Source of the DNA: Anaerophilus nitritigenes
GTDB lineage: Bacteria; Bacillota; Clostridia; Peptostreptococcales; Thermotaleaceae
Assembly (NCBI RefSeq): GCF_004138215.1
Contig: NZ_RYYS01000064.1
Span: 109,145-173,144, forward strand
Length of the DNA: 64,000 nucleotides
Direction of reading: 5' to 3'
Positions within the stretch are counted from its first letter, which is position 1. Every line of letters begins with the position of its first letter. The position numbers and the translations under genes are program-made. Positions 18,917 to 28,320 of the stretch are shown here, in pieces. Under the pieces are notes generated by a model, which did not search any database, had not been told where the DNA came from, and worked only from the letters and a program-made list of their open reading frames with translations.

Positions 18917-19324
18917 ATGAATAAAGAAGATAAAATTTTAAGTTTAATAGAAAAAATGTATGTAGAGTTTAGCCAAAGATTTGAATCTGTAGATCAAAAA
19001 TTTGAGTCAATAGATAAAAGATTTGAATCTATAGATAAAAGATTTGAATCTATAGATAAAAGATTTGAATCTATAGATAAAAGATTTGATAATCTTGAAA
19101 AAGAGGTAATAGAAAATAGAAAAGCAATTACCAATATAGAAAATACTATACATGATAAAGTAGGTATTTTATTTGATGCTCAAAAACAAACGAATGATAA
19201 TATAGAAAATATGGAAGAAAAAATAGACAATCTTCAATTAGATGTAAATACTCTTTCTTTAAAAGCTATTAATAGCAACACTAGAATTATTGAGATGAGT
19301 AAGCGTTTAAAAAAAGTAAAATAA
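18917..19324 (+). CDS. Small cytoplasmic coiled-coil protein with tandem heptad repeats
   Basis: A 135 aa protein beginning at ATG 18917 behind AAAGGAAG; in-frame codons further upstream have no ribosome site. It has no signal peptide or membrane segment. Residues 20-60 consist of repeats of FESIDKR, seven residues per unit and therefore coiled-coil in register. The rest is also heptad-rich (IENTIHDKV, ENMEEKIDNLQLDVNTL). At DNA level three 21-base units are identical. The 91 aa protein encoded at 24062 has the same layout (MEEKMFEMLSKIYGEM, then NIENTI), so they are probably paralogous. This is the kind of small coiled-coil protein scattered through clostridial genomes, and its function is unknown. 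The downstream S41 peptidase gene begins 13 bases after its stop. Confidence 0.7.
   Translation: MNKEDKILSLIEKMYVEFSQRFESVDQKFESIDKRFESIDKRFESIDKRFESIDKRFDNLEKEVIENRKAITNIENTIHDKVGILFDAQKQTNDNIENMEEKIDNLQLDVNTLSLKAINSNTRIIEMSKRLKKVK
18977..19081 (+). repeat. In-frame 21-bp tandem repeat
   Basis: Three identical 21-base units lie at 19019-19039, 19040-19060 and 19061-19081. Two diverged units precede them (18977-18997 and 18998-19018). Each encodes one FESIDKR heptad. Identical units allow in-frame length change by slippage or recombination. Confidence 0.9.
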
Positions 19325-19337
19325 AGAAGGTGTCAAA

Positions 19338-20720
19338 ATGTTACAACAAAGAAAAAGAGCTTTATTGGTCTTTACGTTAATTTTTTCTTTAGTATGTACA
19401 AGTATGACCTATGCCCAAGAAACATCTAAAAAGTTTCACAATTTAGATGAAAGAGTAGATTATCTAAAGGCTATGGTTTCATATATAGAAGAATTTTACC
19501 ATGGTAAAGTAACTGAAGAACAACTCATGGATGGAGCATATAAGGGGCTTTTTCTACATTTAGATGATCATAGTAAATATATGAATCCAAAAGAATATAA
19601 AGAGTTTGATAGAGAAAGCTTAGGAGTTTATGCAGGTATTGGTGCAGTTGTTTCTGTAAAAAATGGACAATTGATTATTATGGAGCCTATGGAAAATTCT
19701 CCAGCTCAAAGGGCAGGATTACAATTTGGAGATATTATTTTAGCTATTAATGGAAAAAATATAGAAGGAGCTACATTAAAAGAAGCAGTAAATAATTTAT
19801 TAGGAGAACCAAATACAAAAGTAAATCTAACCATTGAAAGAGAAGGAAAAAAACGAGATATTACTTTAAATAGAGAAGTGGTTCAAGTAAATCCTACAAC
19901 AAGCAAAATATTAGATCATCAAATAGGGTATGTAAAAATAAATGAGTTTAATCAAAATACAAGCAAAAATGTAGAAAAGGCTTTAAAAGAATTTAAAGAA
20001 AAAAACATAAAAAAACTAATATTAGATTTAAGAGACAACCCAGGAGGCTTACTTCAAGAAGGGGTAGCTGTAGCGGACTTTTTTACTTTAAAGGATCAAC
20101 CAATTGTATATATCAAATGCAAAGATGAAGAGGAAGCAATATATGGAGAAAAAGATTCACAAAATATGTCATTAGTTGTATTGGTAAATGAAAATACAGC
20201 AAGTGCAGCAGAGATTGTTACAGGAGCTATACAAGACTACAAGATAGGAACGATTGTAGGAAATACTACTTACGGAAAAGGAACAGTACAACAAACTCTT
20301 CCACTTAATAATGGAGGAGCTATCAAACTTACAATAGCACAATATTTAACGGCTCATAAAAGATCTATTGATAAAATAGGGATAAAGCCTGATATTCTAG
20401 TAGAAGATATGAGATTAGATCCAGATCTACTCCTTTATCTTGTGCCTATGATTGAAGATAAAGTATATACTTTAAATGAAAAAGGTTTAAATATATATGG
20501 TGCACAACAAAGATTAAACTTCTTAGGAAAAGAAGAAATAAAACTGACTGCTATATTAGATACATATACTCAACAAGCTATCAAAAAATTTCAAATAGAA
20601 AATGGACTCTTAGAAAATGGAGCATTAACTTTAGAAACAAGAGATAAAATTCAGCAAAAAACAGAAGAAATGTGGCGAAAAGATTTACAACTAGAAAAAG
20701 CTATGGAAATATTAAAATAA
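19338..20720 (+). CDS. Exported S41-family carboxy-terminal processing peptidase with PDZ and peptidoglycan-binding domains
   Basis: A 460 aa serine protease of the CtpA/CtpB type. Signal or anchor segment at residues 8-26, then a helical N-domain. A PDZ domain follows at about 92-175 (GVYAGIGAVV, ENSPAQRAGLQFGDIILAIN). The S41 core shows LDLRDNPGGLL (229-239) and the catalytic pair Ser289 in NENTASAAEIV and Lys314 in YGKGTVQ, 25 residues apart as usual. A C-terminal peptidoglycan-binding-like helical domain lies near 385-440 (GAQQRLNFLG, QQAIKKFQIENGLL). Such enzymes trim envelope proteins, or in endospore formers process sporulation regulators. Being next to large surface-protein operons suggests envelope processing, but this is inference. 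The ATG follows AAGAAGGTGTC. Confidence 0.9.
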   Translation: MLQQRKRALLVFTLIFSLVCTSMTYAQETSKKFHNLDERVDYLKAMVSYIEEFYHGKVTEEQLMDGAYKGLFLHLDDHSKYMNPKEYKEFDRESLGVYAGIGAVVSVKNGQLIIMEPMENSPAQRAGLQFGDIILAINGKNIEGATLKEAVNNLLGEPNTKVNLTIEREGKKRDITLNREVVQVNPTTSKILDHQIGYVKINEFNQNTSKNVEKALKEFKEKNIKKLILDLRDNPGGLLQEGVAVADFFTLKDQPIVYIKCKDEEEAIYGEKDSQNMSLVVLVNENTASAAEIVTGAIQDYKIGTIVGNTTYGKGTVQQTLPLNNGGAIKLTIAQYLTAHKRSIDKIGIKPDILVEDMRLDPDLLLYLVPMIEDKVYTLNEKGLNIYGAQQRLNFLGKEEIKLTAILDTYTQQAIKKFQIENGLLENGALTLETRDKIQQKTEEMWRKDLQLEKAMEILK

Positions 20721-20735
20721 AAGTAAAAAAGCTTA

Positions 20736-20764
20736 TTGACTCAAATAATGGAATAAGATATAAT
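20736..20764 (+). promoter_or_regulatory. pyrG: Sigma-A-type promoter for pyrG leader
   Basis: TTGACT at 20736-20741, a 17-base spacer and TATAAT at 20759-20764. Transcription would start near 20771, giving a leader of roughly 190 nt before pyrG. Confidence 0.8.
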
Positions 20765-20770
20765 AATCAA

Positions 20771-20877
20771 GTTGTAATAAGAAGATAAAGAAACGAGCAC
20801 CCTACCATGGGTGCCCTGCCATATAGATGAAACGGACACAGGTAGGTCACCCGTAGGGGTGACCTCACTCTTTTTTT
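20771..20877 (+). ncRNA. Structured pyrG leader, possible attenuator or small RNA
   Basis: Three stems can be drawn: GCACCC 20797-20802 with GGGTGC 20809-20814; CCTGCC 20815-20820 with GGTAGG 20841-20846; and AGGTCACCC 20844-20852 with GGGTGACCT 20857-20865, followed five bases later by seven T. The second and third stems share 20844-20846, and CCTACC at 20801-20806 is an alternative partner for 20841-20846. Mutually exclusive folding before a T-run is typical of attenuation. I could not match it to a named riboswitch. It could also be an independent RNA or a REP-like intergenic repeat. Confidence 0.55.
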
Positions 20878-20949
20878 GAAAAAAACGAATTTAAATTATA
20901 TAGAATGAAAAACAAAGAAGTCAGTAAAACTATAATTAAGAAATGGTGA

Positions 20950-22563
<1,614 letters not shown>

Positions 22564-22578
22564 AAATAAAGATATACT

Positions 22579-22608
22579 AAAAATGCCAAGGAAACCCTTG
22601 GCATTTTT
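22579..22608 (+). terminator. Terminator after pyrG
   Basis: AAAAATGCCAAGG (22579-22591) pairs with CCTTGGCATTTTT (22596-22608) around AAAC, 15 bases after the pyrG stop. Confidence 0.88.
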
Positions 22609-22624
22609 TAAAATGGAGGTTACT

Positions 22625-23971
22625 ATGAAAAAAAATAACAATTGGAAAAATATTATAGGTTTTATATATGTGATGATGATTTTTATACTAGGGGTATATG
22701 CTAGGATATGGTATATAAACAATGTTCCTAGTAAGCCTGTATTTGATTTTCATGCTTATCAAACTATTGCAACGAATATCTTTATGCATCTAGGACACAC
22801 TATGGATCGTATTCCAGTAGCTTTTCAAGGAATGGGTTATCCTATGGTTTTAGGTTATGTCTATAGAATATTTGGAAGTGCAGATATTATGATTGCTAAA
22901 AAGTTTAATGTGTTTTTATCAAGCATGACTATTATTTTGGTATACTTGATTTTAATTAAAATGACAAAGAGAAAGTTTGTAATTTATACAGCTTATACAA
23001 TTACTGCTATTCTTCCTAATTATATAGCTTATACTAATGTAGTAGGAACAGAAGTATTTTTTACATTTTTACTTACTATCGTTATATTTTTTCAAGTATA
23101 TGAATTTAATGCGTATATAAGATATCCTATTTTAGGAGTTCTTATAGGATTTACAGCTCTTACCAAGCCTTTTTTTATGGCATATCCTGTGATTGTAGCT
23201 TGTATAGAATACTTTAAAAACAAAAACATAAAGCAAACAGTTATTTTATTTGGATCAACATTTATGATTATGACACTTATTATTGCTCCGTGGACTTATA
23301 GAAATTATAAAAAATTTGGAAGATGGATTCCTATTTCTTATAATTCTGGATATGTATTATATATCAACAACAATGACTACAATACTACAGGAGCATGGAT
23401 GGATTTAGAGGATGTAAAAGCTCCAAAGGAAGTAAAAGAACAAGTAAGGAGTATATTAAAAACAAAAGATGTTAAAGTAGCACATGAAATAGAACCTATT
23501 ATTAAAGGGCAAGGTAAAAATTGGATATTATCAAATCCTATTACTTTTTTAAAACTAGGAACATTAAGATTAGAAGAAACATTCTTTGGAGGGACTTGGG
23601 ATATAGAAGCATGGACTGCTAATGATAATGAAGAAGTTAAAAAAGAATATGAAACATGGAAAAAACAAAGACAAGTAAATTATACAAGAGATATGAATTT
23701 TAAGATGGCTTATCAAAATATAATCGTCTATATTTTAACAAGTTTTGGAATCATCTATATGATTACAGGAATTAAGCCTATTATTTTATCATTATTTAAA
23801 AAAGAATATAAACTTCCATATGATTTACTTATTCCTTTTTTTAATACAGTTTTTTTAACAGCAGTATATTTTGTCTATGAAGGACAATCAAGGTATAATT
23901 TTCCACTCCTATTTTTATTTGCCATAGCTATGGCTACTATGATGGATAAAATGATGAAGTCATTAGAATAA
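22625..23971 (+). CDS. GT-C membrane glycosyltransferase (ArnT/PMT-like)
   Basis: A 448 aa polytopic protein starting at ATG 22625 behind AATGGAGGT; the open frame upstream overlaps the pyrG end and its terminator and was rejected. An initial hydrophobic helix (residues 10-30) is followed by an extracytoplasmic loop with FDFHAYQTIA, the usual place of the catalytic acidic residue in GT-C enzymes. About eight to ten further membrane helices follow, with a polar domain between residues about 250 and 360. Family 39/83-like enzymes transfer sugars from polyprenyl-phosphate donors to envelope acceptors outside the membrane. Two genes away lies a UbiA-type prenyltransferase of the kind that makes polyprenyl-phosphate pentose donors, which fits a shared pathway. 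The acceptor is unknown. Confidence 0.75.
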   Translation: MKKNNNWKNIIGFIYVMMIFILGVYARIWYINNVPSKPVFDFHAYQTIATNIFMHLGHTMDRIPVAFQGMGYPMVLGYVYRIFGSADIMIAKKFNVFLSSMTIILVYLILIKMTKRKFVIYTAYTITAILPNYIAYTNVVGTEVFFTFLLTIVIFFQVYEFNAYIRYPILGVLIGFTALTKPFFMAYPVIVACIEYFKNKNIKQTVILFGSTFMIMTLIIAPWTYRNYKKFGRWIPISYNSGYVLYINNNDYNTTGAWMDLEDVKAPKEVKEQVRSILKTKDVKVAHEIEPIIKGQGKNWILSNPITFLKLGTLRLEETFFGGTWDIEAWTANDNEEVKKEYETWKKQRQVNYTRDMNFKMAYQNIIVYILTSFGIIYMITGIKPIILSLFKKEYKLPYDLLIPFFNTVFLTAVYFVYEGQSRYNFPLLFLFAIAMATMMDKMMKSLE

Positions 23972-24061
23972 AAAGATTCGTATTTTGGAATATATTACAA
24001 GAAAATAGTGGATGAAAATAGAAAGCTTTCCATGATATAATACAGGAGAGGAGTGAGTAAT

Positions 24062-24337
24062 ATGGAAGAGAAGATGTTTGAAATGTTATCTAAAATATAT
24101 GGAGAAATGCAAGAAGGATTTTCTCAAACCAATAAAAGATTAGATAATATTGAAAATACTATTACAAAATTAGAAACTAAAATGGACGGTGAAATAAATA
24201 ATAAAATAGAAGCTTTGTTTGATGGATATAAAAATAATACAGAAATTTTACATAGACTTGAAATGAAGCTAGATGATTTATCTAATAAACTTGAAAAACA
24301 AGAAGTAGATATAAGAGTATTAAAAGCTGCAAAATAA
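24062..24337 (+). CDS. Small coiled-coil protein
   Basis: A 91 aa protein starting at ATG 24062, about ten bases after AGGAGAGG; the in-frame GTG at 24053 is too close to that site. It is all helical heptads (RLDNIENTITKLETKM, LHRLEMKLDDLSNKLEKQE) without signal peptide. The start MEEKMFEMLSKIYGEM parallels the 135 aa protein at 18917, and both have a similar TGATATAATA box about 15-35 bases upstream, so they are likely members of one small family. Its role is unknown. A bidirectional terminator at 24333-24368 overlaps its end. Confidence 0.65.
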   Translation: MEEKMFEMLSKIYGEMQEGFSQTNKRLDNIENTITKLETKMDGEINNKIEALFDGYKNNTEILHRLEMKLDDLSNKLEKQEVDIRVLKAAK

Positions 24338-24368
24338 TACCTGCTGATAGAAATCAGCAGGTATTATT
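24333..24368. terminator. Bidirectional terminator between convergent genes
   Basis: AATAATACCTGCTGA (24333-24347) pairs exactly with TCAGCAGGTATTATT (24354-24368) around TAGAAA. It lies between the coiled-coil gene and the convergent UbiA-family gene and overlaps both stop regions. Confidence 0.85.
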
Positions 24369-25228
24369 TATATAAAATACAAAATAAAAATACAGCTTAT
24401 GGCCCACAAAATGATATTGATAATAAGAGGAAGATCACTTAATAAAACAAGCTCGGGATTTTCACCCATGCCCTTTTTGTGAACAATATATTGATATCTA
24501 AAAATTCCATAAATGACAAAAGGAATAGTCCCCATCATATACATAGAGCCACTTGCACTAAAGGTATATAAAGAATATGCCATTACAGTAGAGGAAGTAA
24601 CAATATTAAGCATATCACTCAAAAGCTCAGGAGTATACTCAAGAAGAATCTTGCGAGAAGTTTTATGCCCCCTGCCTATCAAATCCATTTCACTTTTTCT
24701 TTTATGTAGTGCTAAAAATAATGATAATAAAAAAGTACAAAGTAAAAGCCAAGGAGAAATTCTTACATCTATAAGGACTACTCCTGCTAAAGCTCTAAGA
24801 ACAAATCCTAAGGAGATACTCATCACATCTAATATAACAATATGCTTTAAAACAAAGGAATAAAAGGTAACCCATGAGAAATAGAAAAGTCCAATGATAA
24901 AAAACACAAAATTTATTTTATAAGCAATATAAAAGGCTCCAAGCAAAGTAACTATTAAAAAAGCAATAGCTTCTTTAGTACTGACTTTGCCAGAAGCTAT
25001 AGGACGCATACACTTTTTAGGATGTATCTTATCCTTTTCACGATCTACCAAGTCATTGACAATATAAACACTTCCAGAAAAAATACAAAAAAGAAAAAAA
25101 CCTACAATACTTAACTTTAAAAAACGAAAATCAAAAAGATGATTTGAAAAAAGCACAGCTGCAAACAATATTAAATTCTTTGTCCACTGTTTTGGTCGCA
25201 TTGTTTTAATAAGTCCTACTATATTCAT
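24368..25228 (-). CDS. UbiA-family prenyltransferase, decaprenyl-phosphate phosphoribosyltransferase-like
   Basis: A 286 aa integral membrane protein with about eight to nine helices. The start MNIVGLIKTMRPKQWTKN carries the RPKQWxKN signature typical of the DPPR-synthase branch of UbiA enzymes. The first aspartate-rich motif is NDLVDREKD near residues 58-66, and the second helix pair has YSFVLKHIVILDVMSISLGF. Such enzymes move a phosphoribosyl group from PRPP to polyprenyl phosphate at the inner face of the membrane, making lipid-linked pentose for cell-surface glycans. It is encoded opposite to its neighbours; the ATG at 25228 is preceded by GAGAGGAG on its strand. The GT-C enzyme at 22625 could use such a donor. 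Exact substrate cannot be told from sequence. Confidence 0.85.
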   Translation of the reverse strand: MNIVGLIKTMRPKQWTKNLILFAAVLFSNHLFDFRFLKLSIVGFFLFCIFSGSVYIVNDLVDREKDKIHPKKCMRPIASGKVSTKEAIAFLIVTLLGAFYIAYKINFVFFIIGLFYFSWVTFYSFVLKHIVILDVMSISLGFVLRALAGVVLIDVRISPWLLLCTFLLSLFLALHKRKSEMDLIGRGHKTSRKILLEYTPELLSDMLNIVTSSTVMAYSLYTFSASGSMYMMGTIPFVIYGIFRYQYIVHKKGMGENPELVLLSDLPLIINIILWAISCIFILYFI

Positions 25229-25383
25229 ATATAAACTCCTCTCTCATCTAATATTTCCATTTTAGCACAAATCTTATCAAAAAAGTATGTAATCTATCTG
25301 TAACACCCCCTACCTAAAACCTATACATCTATTGAAAATACTTACATGAAACATTTACCAATATTACAGAATGGTTAAATCCA

Positions 25384-25412
25384 TTGATTTATTATTGATG
25401 AATTTATATAAT
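25384..25412 (+). promoter_or_regulatory. Promoter of the first stalk-domain surface protein
   Basis: TTGATT at 25384-25389, 17-base spacer, TATAAT at 25407-25412. The transcript would have a leader of about 60 nt with a strong AAGGAGG ribosome site before ATG 25478. Confidence 0.75.
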
Positions 25413-25477
25413 CTTCATGTAGCCAAGAGGTTACAAATTTCGACAAATTACAACAAAAATTTAAGGAGGTATTTTAC

Positions 25478-27802
25478 ATGAAGAGAAAACTTTCTCTATT
25501 ATTGGTACTATCACTGATGGTATCATTAGTACCAATGAGTGCATTTGCTGCTTCAGACAACAATGTTGACAAAGTAGCAAGAGTAAAAAATGATGCTAAT
25601 TTAGCAGAACTTGGTGCACCAGTATTAAATATTGAAAATGATAAGGCGCACTGGTCAAGTAAGGAAACTTTTACACTTAGATTAGAAGATTCAAACTGGT
25701 TAGAAAATGGAGACAATAAAGAATCAGGAAAAATTGCAGACTTCAATGCTGAATTAGCAACAGAAATTGAAAATGCAAGTAAATTAACAGTAGCTGGTAC
25801 AGTATATGGAGTAAAAGCAACTGTAGCAAGAAGATCTGATTCAAGATTAGAAATTACTGTTGAAAACACAGAAGATGGAACAGTAACTTCAAATAAAATT
25901 GCAAAAGATTTAGTAGTAAAAGTTCCAATGTGGGTAGAAATGGATGGAGAAAATGCGAAAGTAAATATTGAATCAAAAAGTGGAGCATTGACAGAAGGTA
26001 CTTATGCATTTGCTCAAGGAAGAACTGGAGAAACAACTATTTATGTAGAAGATACAGTTACTTTCTCTACTACTAAAAAAATAGAGAATATTATTATCGA
26101 AGAAAATGCAGTAGGAACATTTAATCCAGATGACATCAAAGAAGGATATATTAAATTAAACCTAGATAAAGATTTCGAATGGTTAATCGATGACGCAAAA
26201 ATAGGTGGAGATTTAATAGATCAAGCAAATATTAAAACAGATGGAAACTACAAAGTAGATAAAAATGAATTAAGAATTTATGTAAAAGGAACAAACGGAA
26301 CAACTGGTTTTGCTCTTAAAAAAGGAAATGGAGTAATCGGAGAAATTGAACTTAGTGACTTATATGTAAGACCATCAAGAAATGCAAAAGAAGGAAAAGT
26401 AAATGTAACAATTTCTTCAAACTTAAGTGAAATCAAAACTACAAAATTAGAAATCGGTGAATTTGCTGATTACAAAATGGAAGTAAAAGCTGATGGAGAT
26501 GCAAAAGAAATTTACTCAGGAAGATATGAAGTAAGTATAAATGATGGTAAATACAGTGAAGCTGCTGGATCATTAACTATGGATGAAGATCATGAGTTAC
26601 AAACATTGATTATCAAAGAAAAAGTAGAAGGTTCTTGGGTAAACAATAGAAGTATAGTAGTTAAATTCCCATCATGGGTAAAAATTGTTGGAGTAGATAA
26701 AGATGGTAGCGACAAAGGAGCTATTATCAGAGATGTAGTAGATAAAAATGAATATGAATTTGAGATGGATGCTGACAAAGTAAGTGGTAAAAAAGAAGTA
26801 AAATTAACTTTCTATGTATCTGCACAAGCAGGTAAATCAGGAGATATTGAAGCTGTTATTGGTGGAAGAGGAATTGATGAAGAATACACAGTATTACTTG
26901 GAAAAGCTGTTGCTCCAGTAAAAGTAGAAGCAGAAGTTGCCCCTATTAAAGCAGGAGTAAGAAACCAAGAAATAGGAAAAATCACAATTACTGAAAACAA
27001 AGCAGGAGCAATATTAGAAGGAAATGATATTGTATTAGAATTAGACAAAGATATGGATTGGGATGGAGAACCTACAGTAAAAGTAACAAAAGGTGACTTA
27101 GAAATTGATGAAGATGATATCAAAGTAAAAGACAATGTATTAACAATCCGTGTTGAAGATGAAAGTACTGAAGCATCTACAATCGAAATTACTAACGGAA
27201 AAGTAAAAGTAGATAGATCTATTGCTGAAGGAAGAATAGAAGTAGAAGTACAAGGTAAAGCATTAATTCAAAATGGATATGATAATGAAACAAGAGAAGA
27301 TAAAGATGGAAATAAAATTTCTAAATCTAAATTAGTAGATAACTATGGAGTATTTAATGATGACTACTATGCAAAAGTAGAAGTAGCAAATGTAATCACT
27401 CCAGCAGATCCAAACACAAGACCAGGTGGAGAAGTAAAATTCGTAATCGGTCAATCTGAATACCAAGTTGGAGAAGAAACAAAAACTGTTGATGTAGCAC
27501 CATATATCCAAGATGGAAGAACAATGTTATCTCTAAGATATGTTGCAGAAGCTGTTGGAGTAGCAGATGCAAACATCATCTGGAACGAACAAGCAAGAAC
27601 AGTAACAATCTTCAAAGGAGATAGAATTGCTCAAGTAGAAATCGGAAGCAACAGATTAATGGTAAATGGTACAGCAATCCATATGGATACTGTAACAACT
27701 ATCAAAGATGGAAGAACAATGTTACCAATAAGCTTCATTGCAAGAGCATTAGGATTAAATGCTGAGTGGGATGGAGATTCAAGAACAGTAACAATTAAAT
27801 AG
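25478..27802 (+). CDS. Abundant-type secreted surface protein with C-terminal stalk (copper amine oxidase N) domains, paralog 1
   Basis: A 774 aa exported protein with signal peptide ending at AFAAS. The N-terminal domain (about 35-200) starts PVLNIENDKAHWSSKETFTLRLEDS and is also found in the next gene and, more distantly, at the N-terminus of the 852 aa SLH protein. Residues 200-640 are repeated beta units containing 'ARNAKEGKVNVTISS'-like and 'GKITITENKAGAI' segments. The C-terminal 125 residues form a copper-amine-oxidase N-terminal-like pair (VKFVIGQSEYQVG, APYIQDGRTMLSLRYVAEAVG, then DGRTMLPISFIARALG). It lacks SLH domains. A consensus promoter, strong ribosome site and own terminator suit high expression, so it may be a main S-layer or cell-wall protein. 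This is inference. Confidence 0.75.
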   Translation: MKRKLSLLLVLSLMVSLVPMSAFAASDNNVDKVARVKNDANLAELGAPVLNIENDKAHWSSKETFTLRLEDSNWLENGDNKESGKIADFNAELATEIENASKLTVAGTVYGVKATVARRSDSRLEITVENTEDGTVTSNKIAKDLVVKVPMWVEMDGENAKVNIESKSGALTEGTYAFAQGRTGETTIYVEDTVTFSTTKKIENIIIEENAVGTFNPDDIKEGYIKLNLDKDFEWLIDDAKIGGDLIDQANIKTDGNYKVDKNELRIYVKGTNGTTGFALKKGNGVIGEIELSDLYVRPSRNAKEGKVNVTISSNLSEIKTTKLEIGEFADYKMEVKADGDAKEIYSGRYEVSINDGKYSEAAGSLTMDEDHELQTLIIKEKVEGSWVNNRSIVVKFPSWVKIVGVDKDGSDKGAIIRDVVDKNEYEFEMDADKVSGKKEVKLTFYVSAQAGKSGDIEAVIGGRGIDEEYTVLLGKAVAPVKVEAEVAPIKAGVRNQEIGKITITENKAGAILEGNDIVLELDKDMDWDGEPTVKVTKGDLEIDEDDIKVKDNVLTIRVEDESTEASTIEITNGKVKVDRSIAEGRIEVEVQGKALIQNGYDNETREDKDGNKISKSKLVDNYGVFNDDYYAKVEVANVITPADPNTRPGGEVKFVIGQSEYQVGEETKTVDVAPYIQDGRTMLSLRYVAEAVGVADANIIWNEQARTVTIFKGDRIAQVEIGSNRLMVNGTAIHMDTVTTIKDGRTMLPISFIARALGLNAEWDGDSRTVTIK

Positions 27803-27817
27803 TAATAGTAAAAACAT

Positions 27818-27843
27818 AAAAAGAGTCCGAAAGGACTCTTTTT
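27818..27843 (+). terminator. Terminator of paralog 1
   Basis: AAAAAGAGTCC (27818-27828) pairs with GGACTCTTTTT (27833-27843) around GAAA, 15 bases after the stop. Confidence 0.9.
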
Positions 27844-28149
27844 GTGTTTACTTAGAAAGATATTGATTATTATAAAGTAGGGAATAATTTTAGGAGTTTA
27901 AATATTCTAGTAATTTTAAGCAACGGAAATTTCAAATGTAATGAAGAAATTTCGTTGGCGACATGAGCATATGCGATAGTATAATGCGAATTTTTGTTTT
28001 TTGTAAAATATACGTAATGATTTGTAACATGATTGTAATGGTATTTTTAACTAATTTTTTATATAATAAGAACAAGGGATTTAGAAATATATTCCTATAT
28101 AAGAAAAAAACAACTTATATTACACTTATATTACATACACTAGAAAATG

Positions 28150-28178
28150 TTGACTACATAAGAAATACTTGGTATAAT
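28150..28178 (+). promoter_or_regulatory. Promoter of the second stalk-domain surface protein
   Basis: TTGACT at 28150-28155, exactly 17 bases, TATAAT at 28173-28178, a near-consensus sigma-A promoter. It implies a leader of about 135 nt. Confidence 0.85.
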
Positions 28179-28204
28179 CTATCATGTACATTAGAGATGT
28201 TGTT

Positions 28205-28259
28205 CTTTGAAAGTATATTCAAAAGGAGTGTACTTTCAAAGGATAATGATCATTATCCT
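28205..28259 (+). promoter_or_regulatory. Leader hairpin plus 20-bp perfect palindrome
   Basis: CTTTGAAAGTA (28205-28215) pairs with TACTTTCAAAG (28231-28241). Directly after it, AGGATAATGATCATTATCCT (28240-28259) is its own reverse complement. Its GATAATGAT/ATCATTATC halves look like Fur-box half-sites without the central bases. Both lie downstream of the start point, so they may act as mRNA-stabilising stems or as an operator. Confidence 0.7.
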
Positions 28260-28320
28260 ACAATTTTAGGGGGCAACCTCAAAAGACAAAAAATAAAAAT
28301 TTAAGGGAGGATTTATTAAG

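Larger units (their letters stand above)
27803..28320. other. Intergenic region: terminator, promoter and structured leader; no gene supported
   Basis: This 518-base stretch contains the terminator at 27818-27843, about 300 bases without recognisable signals, then the promoter at 28150-28178, a hairpin at 28205-28241, a 20-bp palindrome at 28240-28259 and the AAGGGAGG ribosome site. An open frame at 27963-28304 was judged spurious. Confidence 0.7.

Noticed and set aside
20771..20877. pyrG leader as a known riboswitch, T-box or SRP RNA
   Set aside because: I could not find the conserved cores of these classes; it is left as an unassigned structured RNA.
28240..28259. Definite Fur box
   Set aside because: The half-sites are Fur-like but the central spacing is shorter than the usual 19-bp box and the position is downstream of the promoter, so only a possibility is reported.
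27963..28304. Open frame of 113 aa between the two stalk-domain paralogs
   Set aside because: No ribosome site, odd composition, and it overlaps the promoter, hairpin and palindrome of the next gene.
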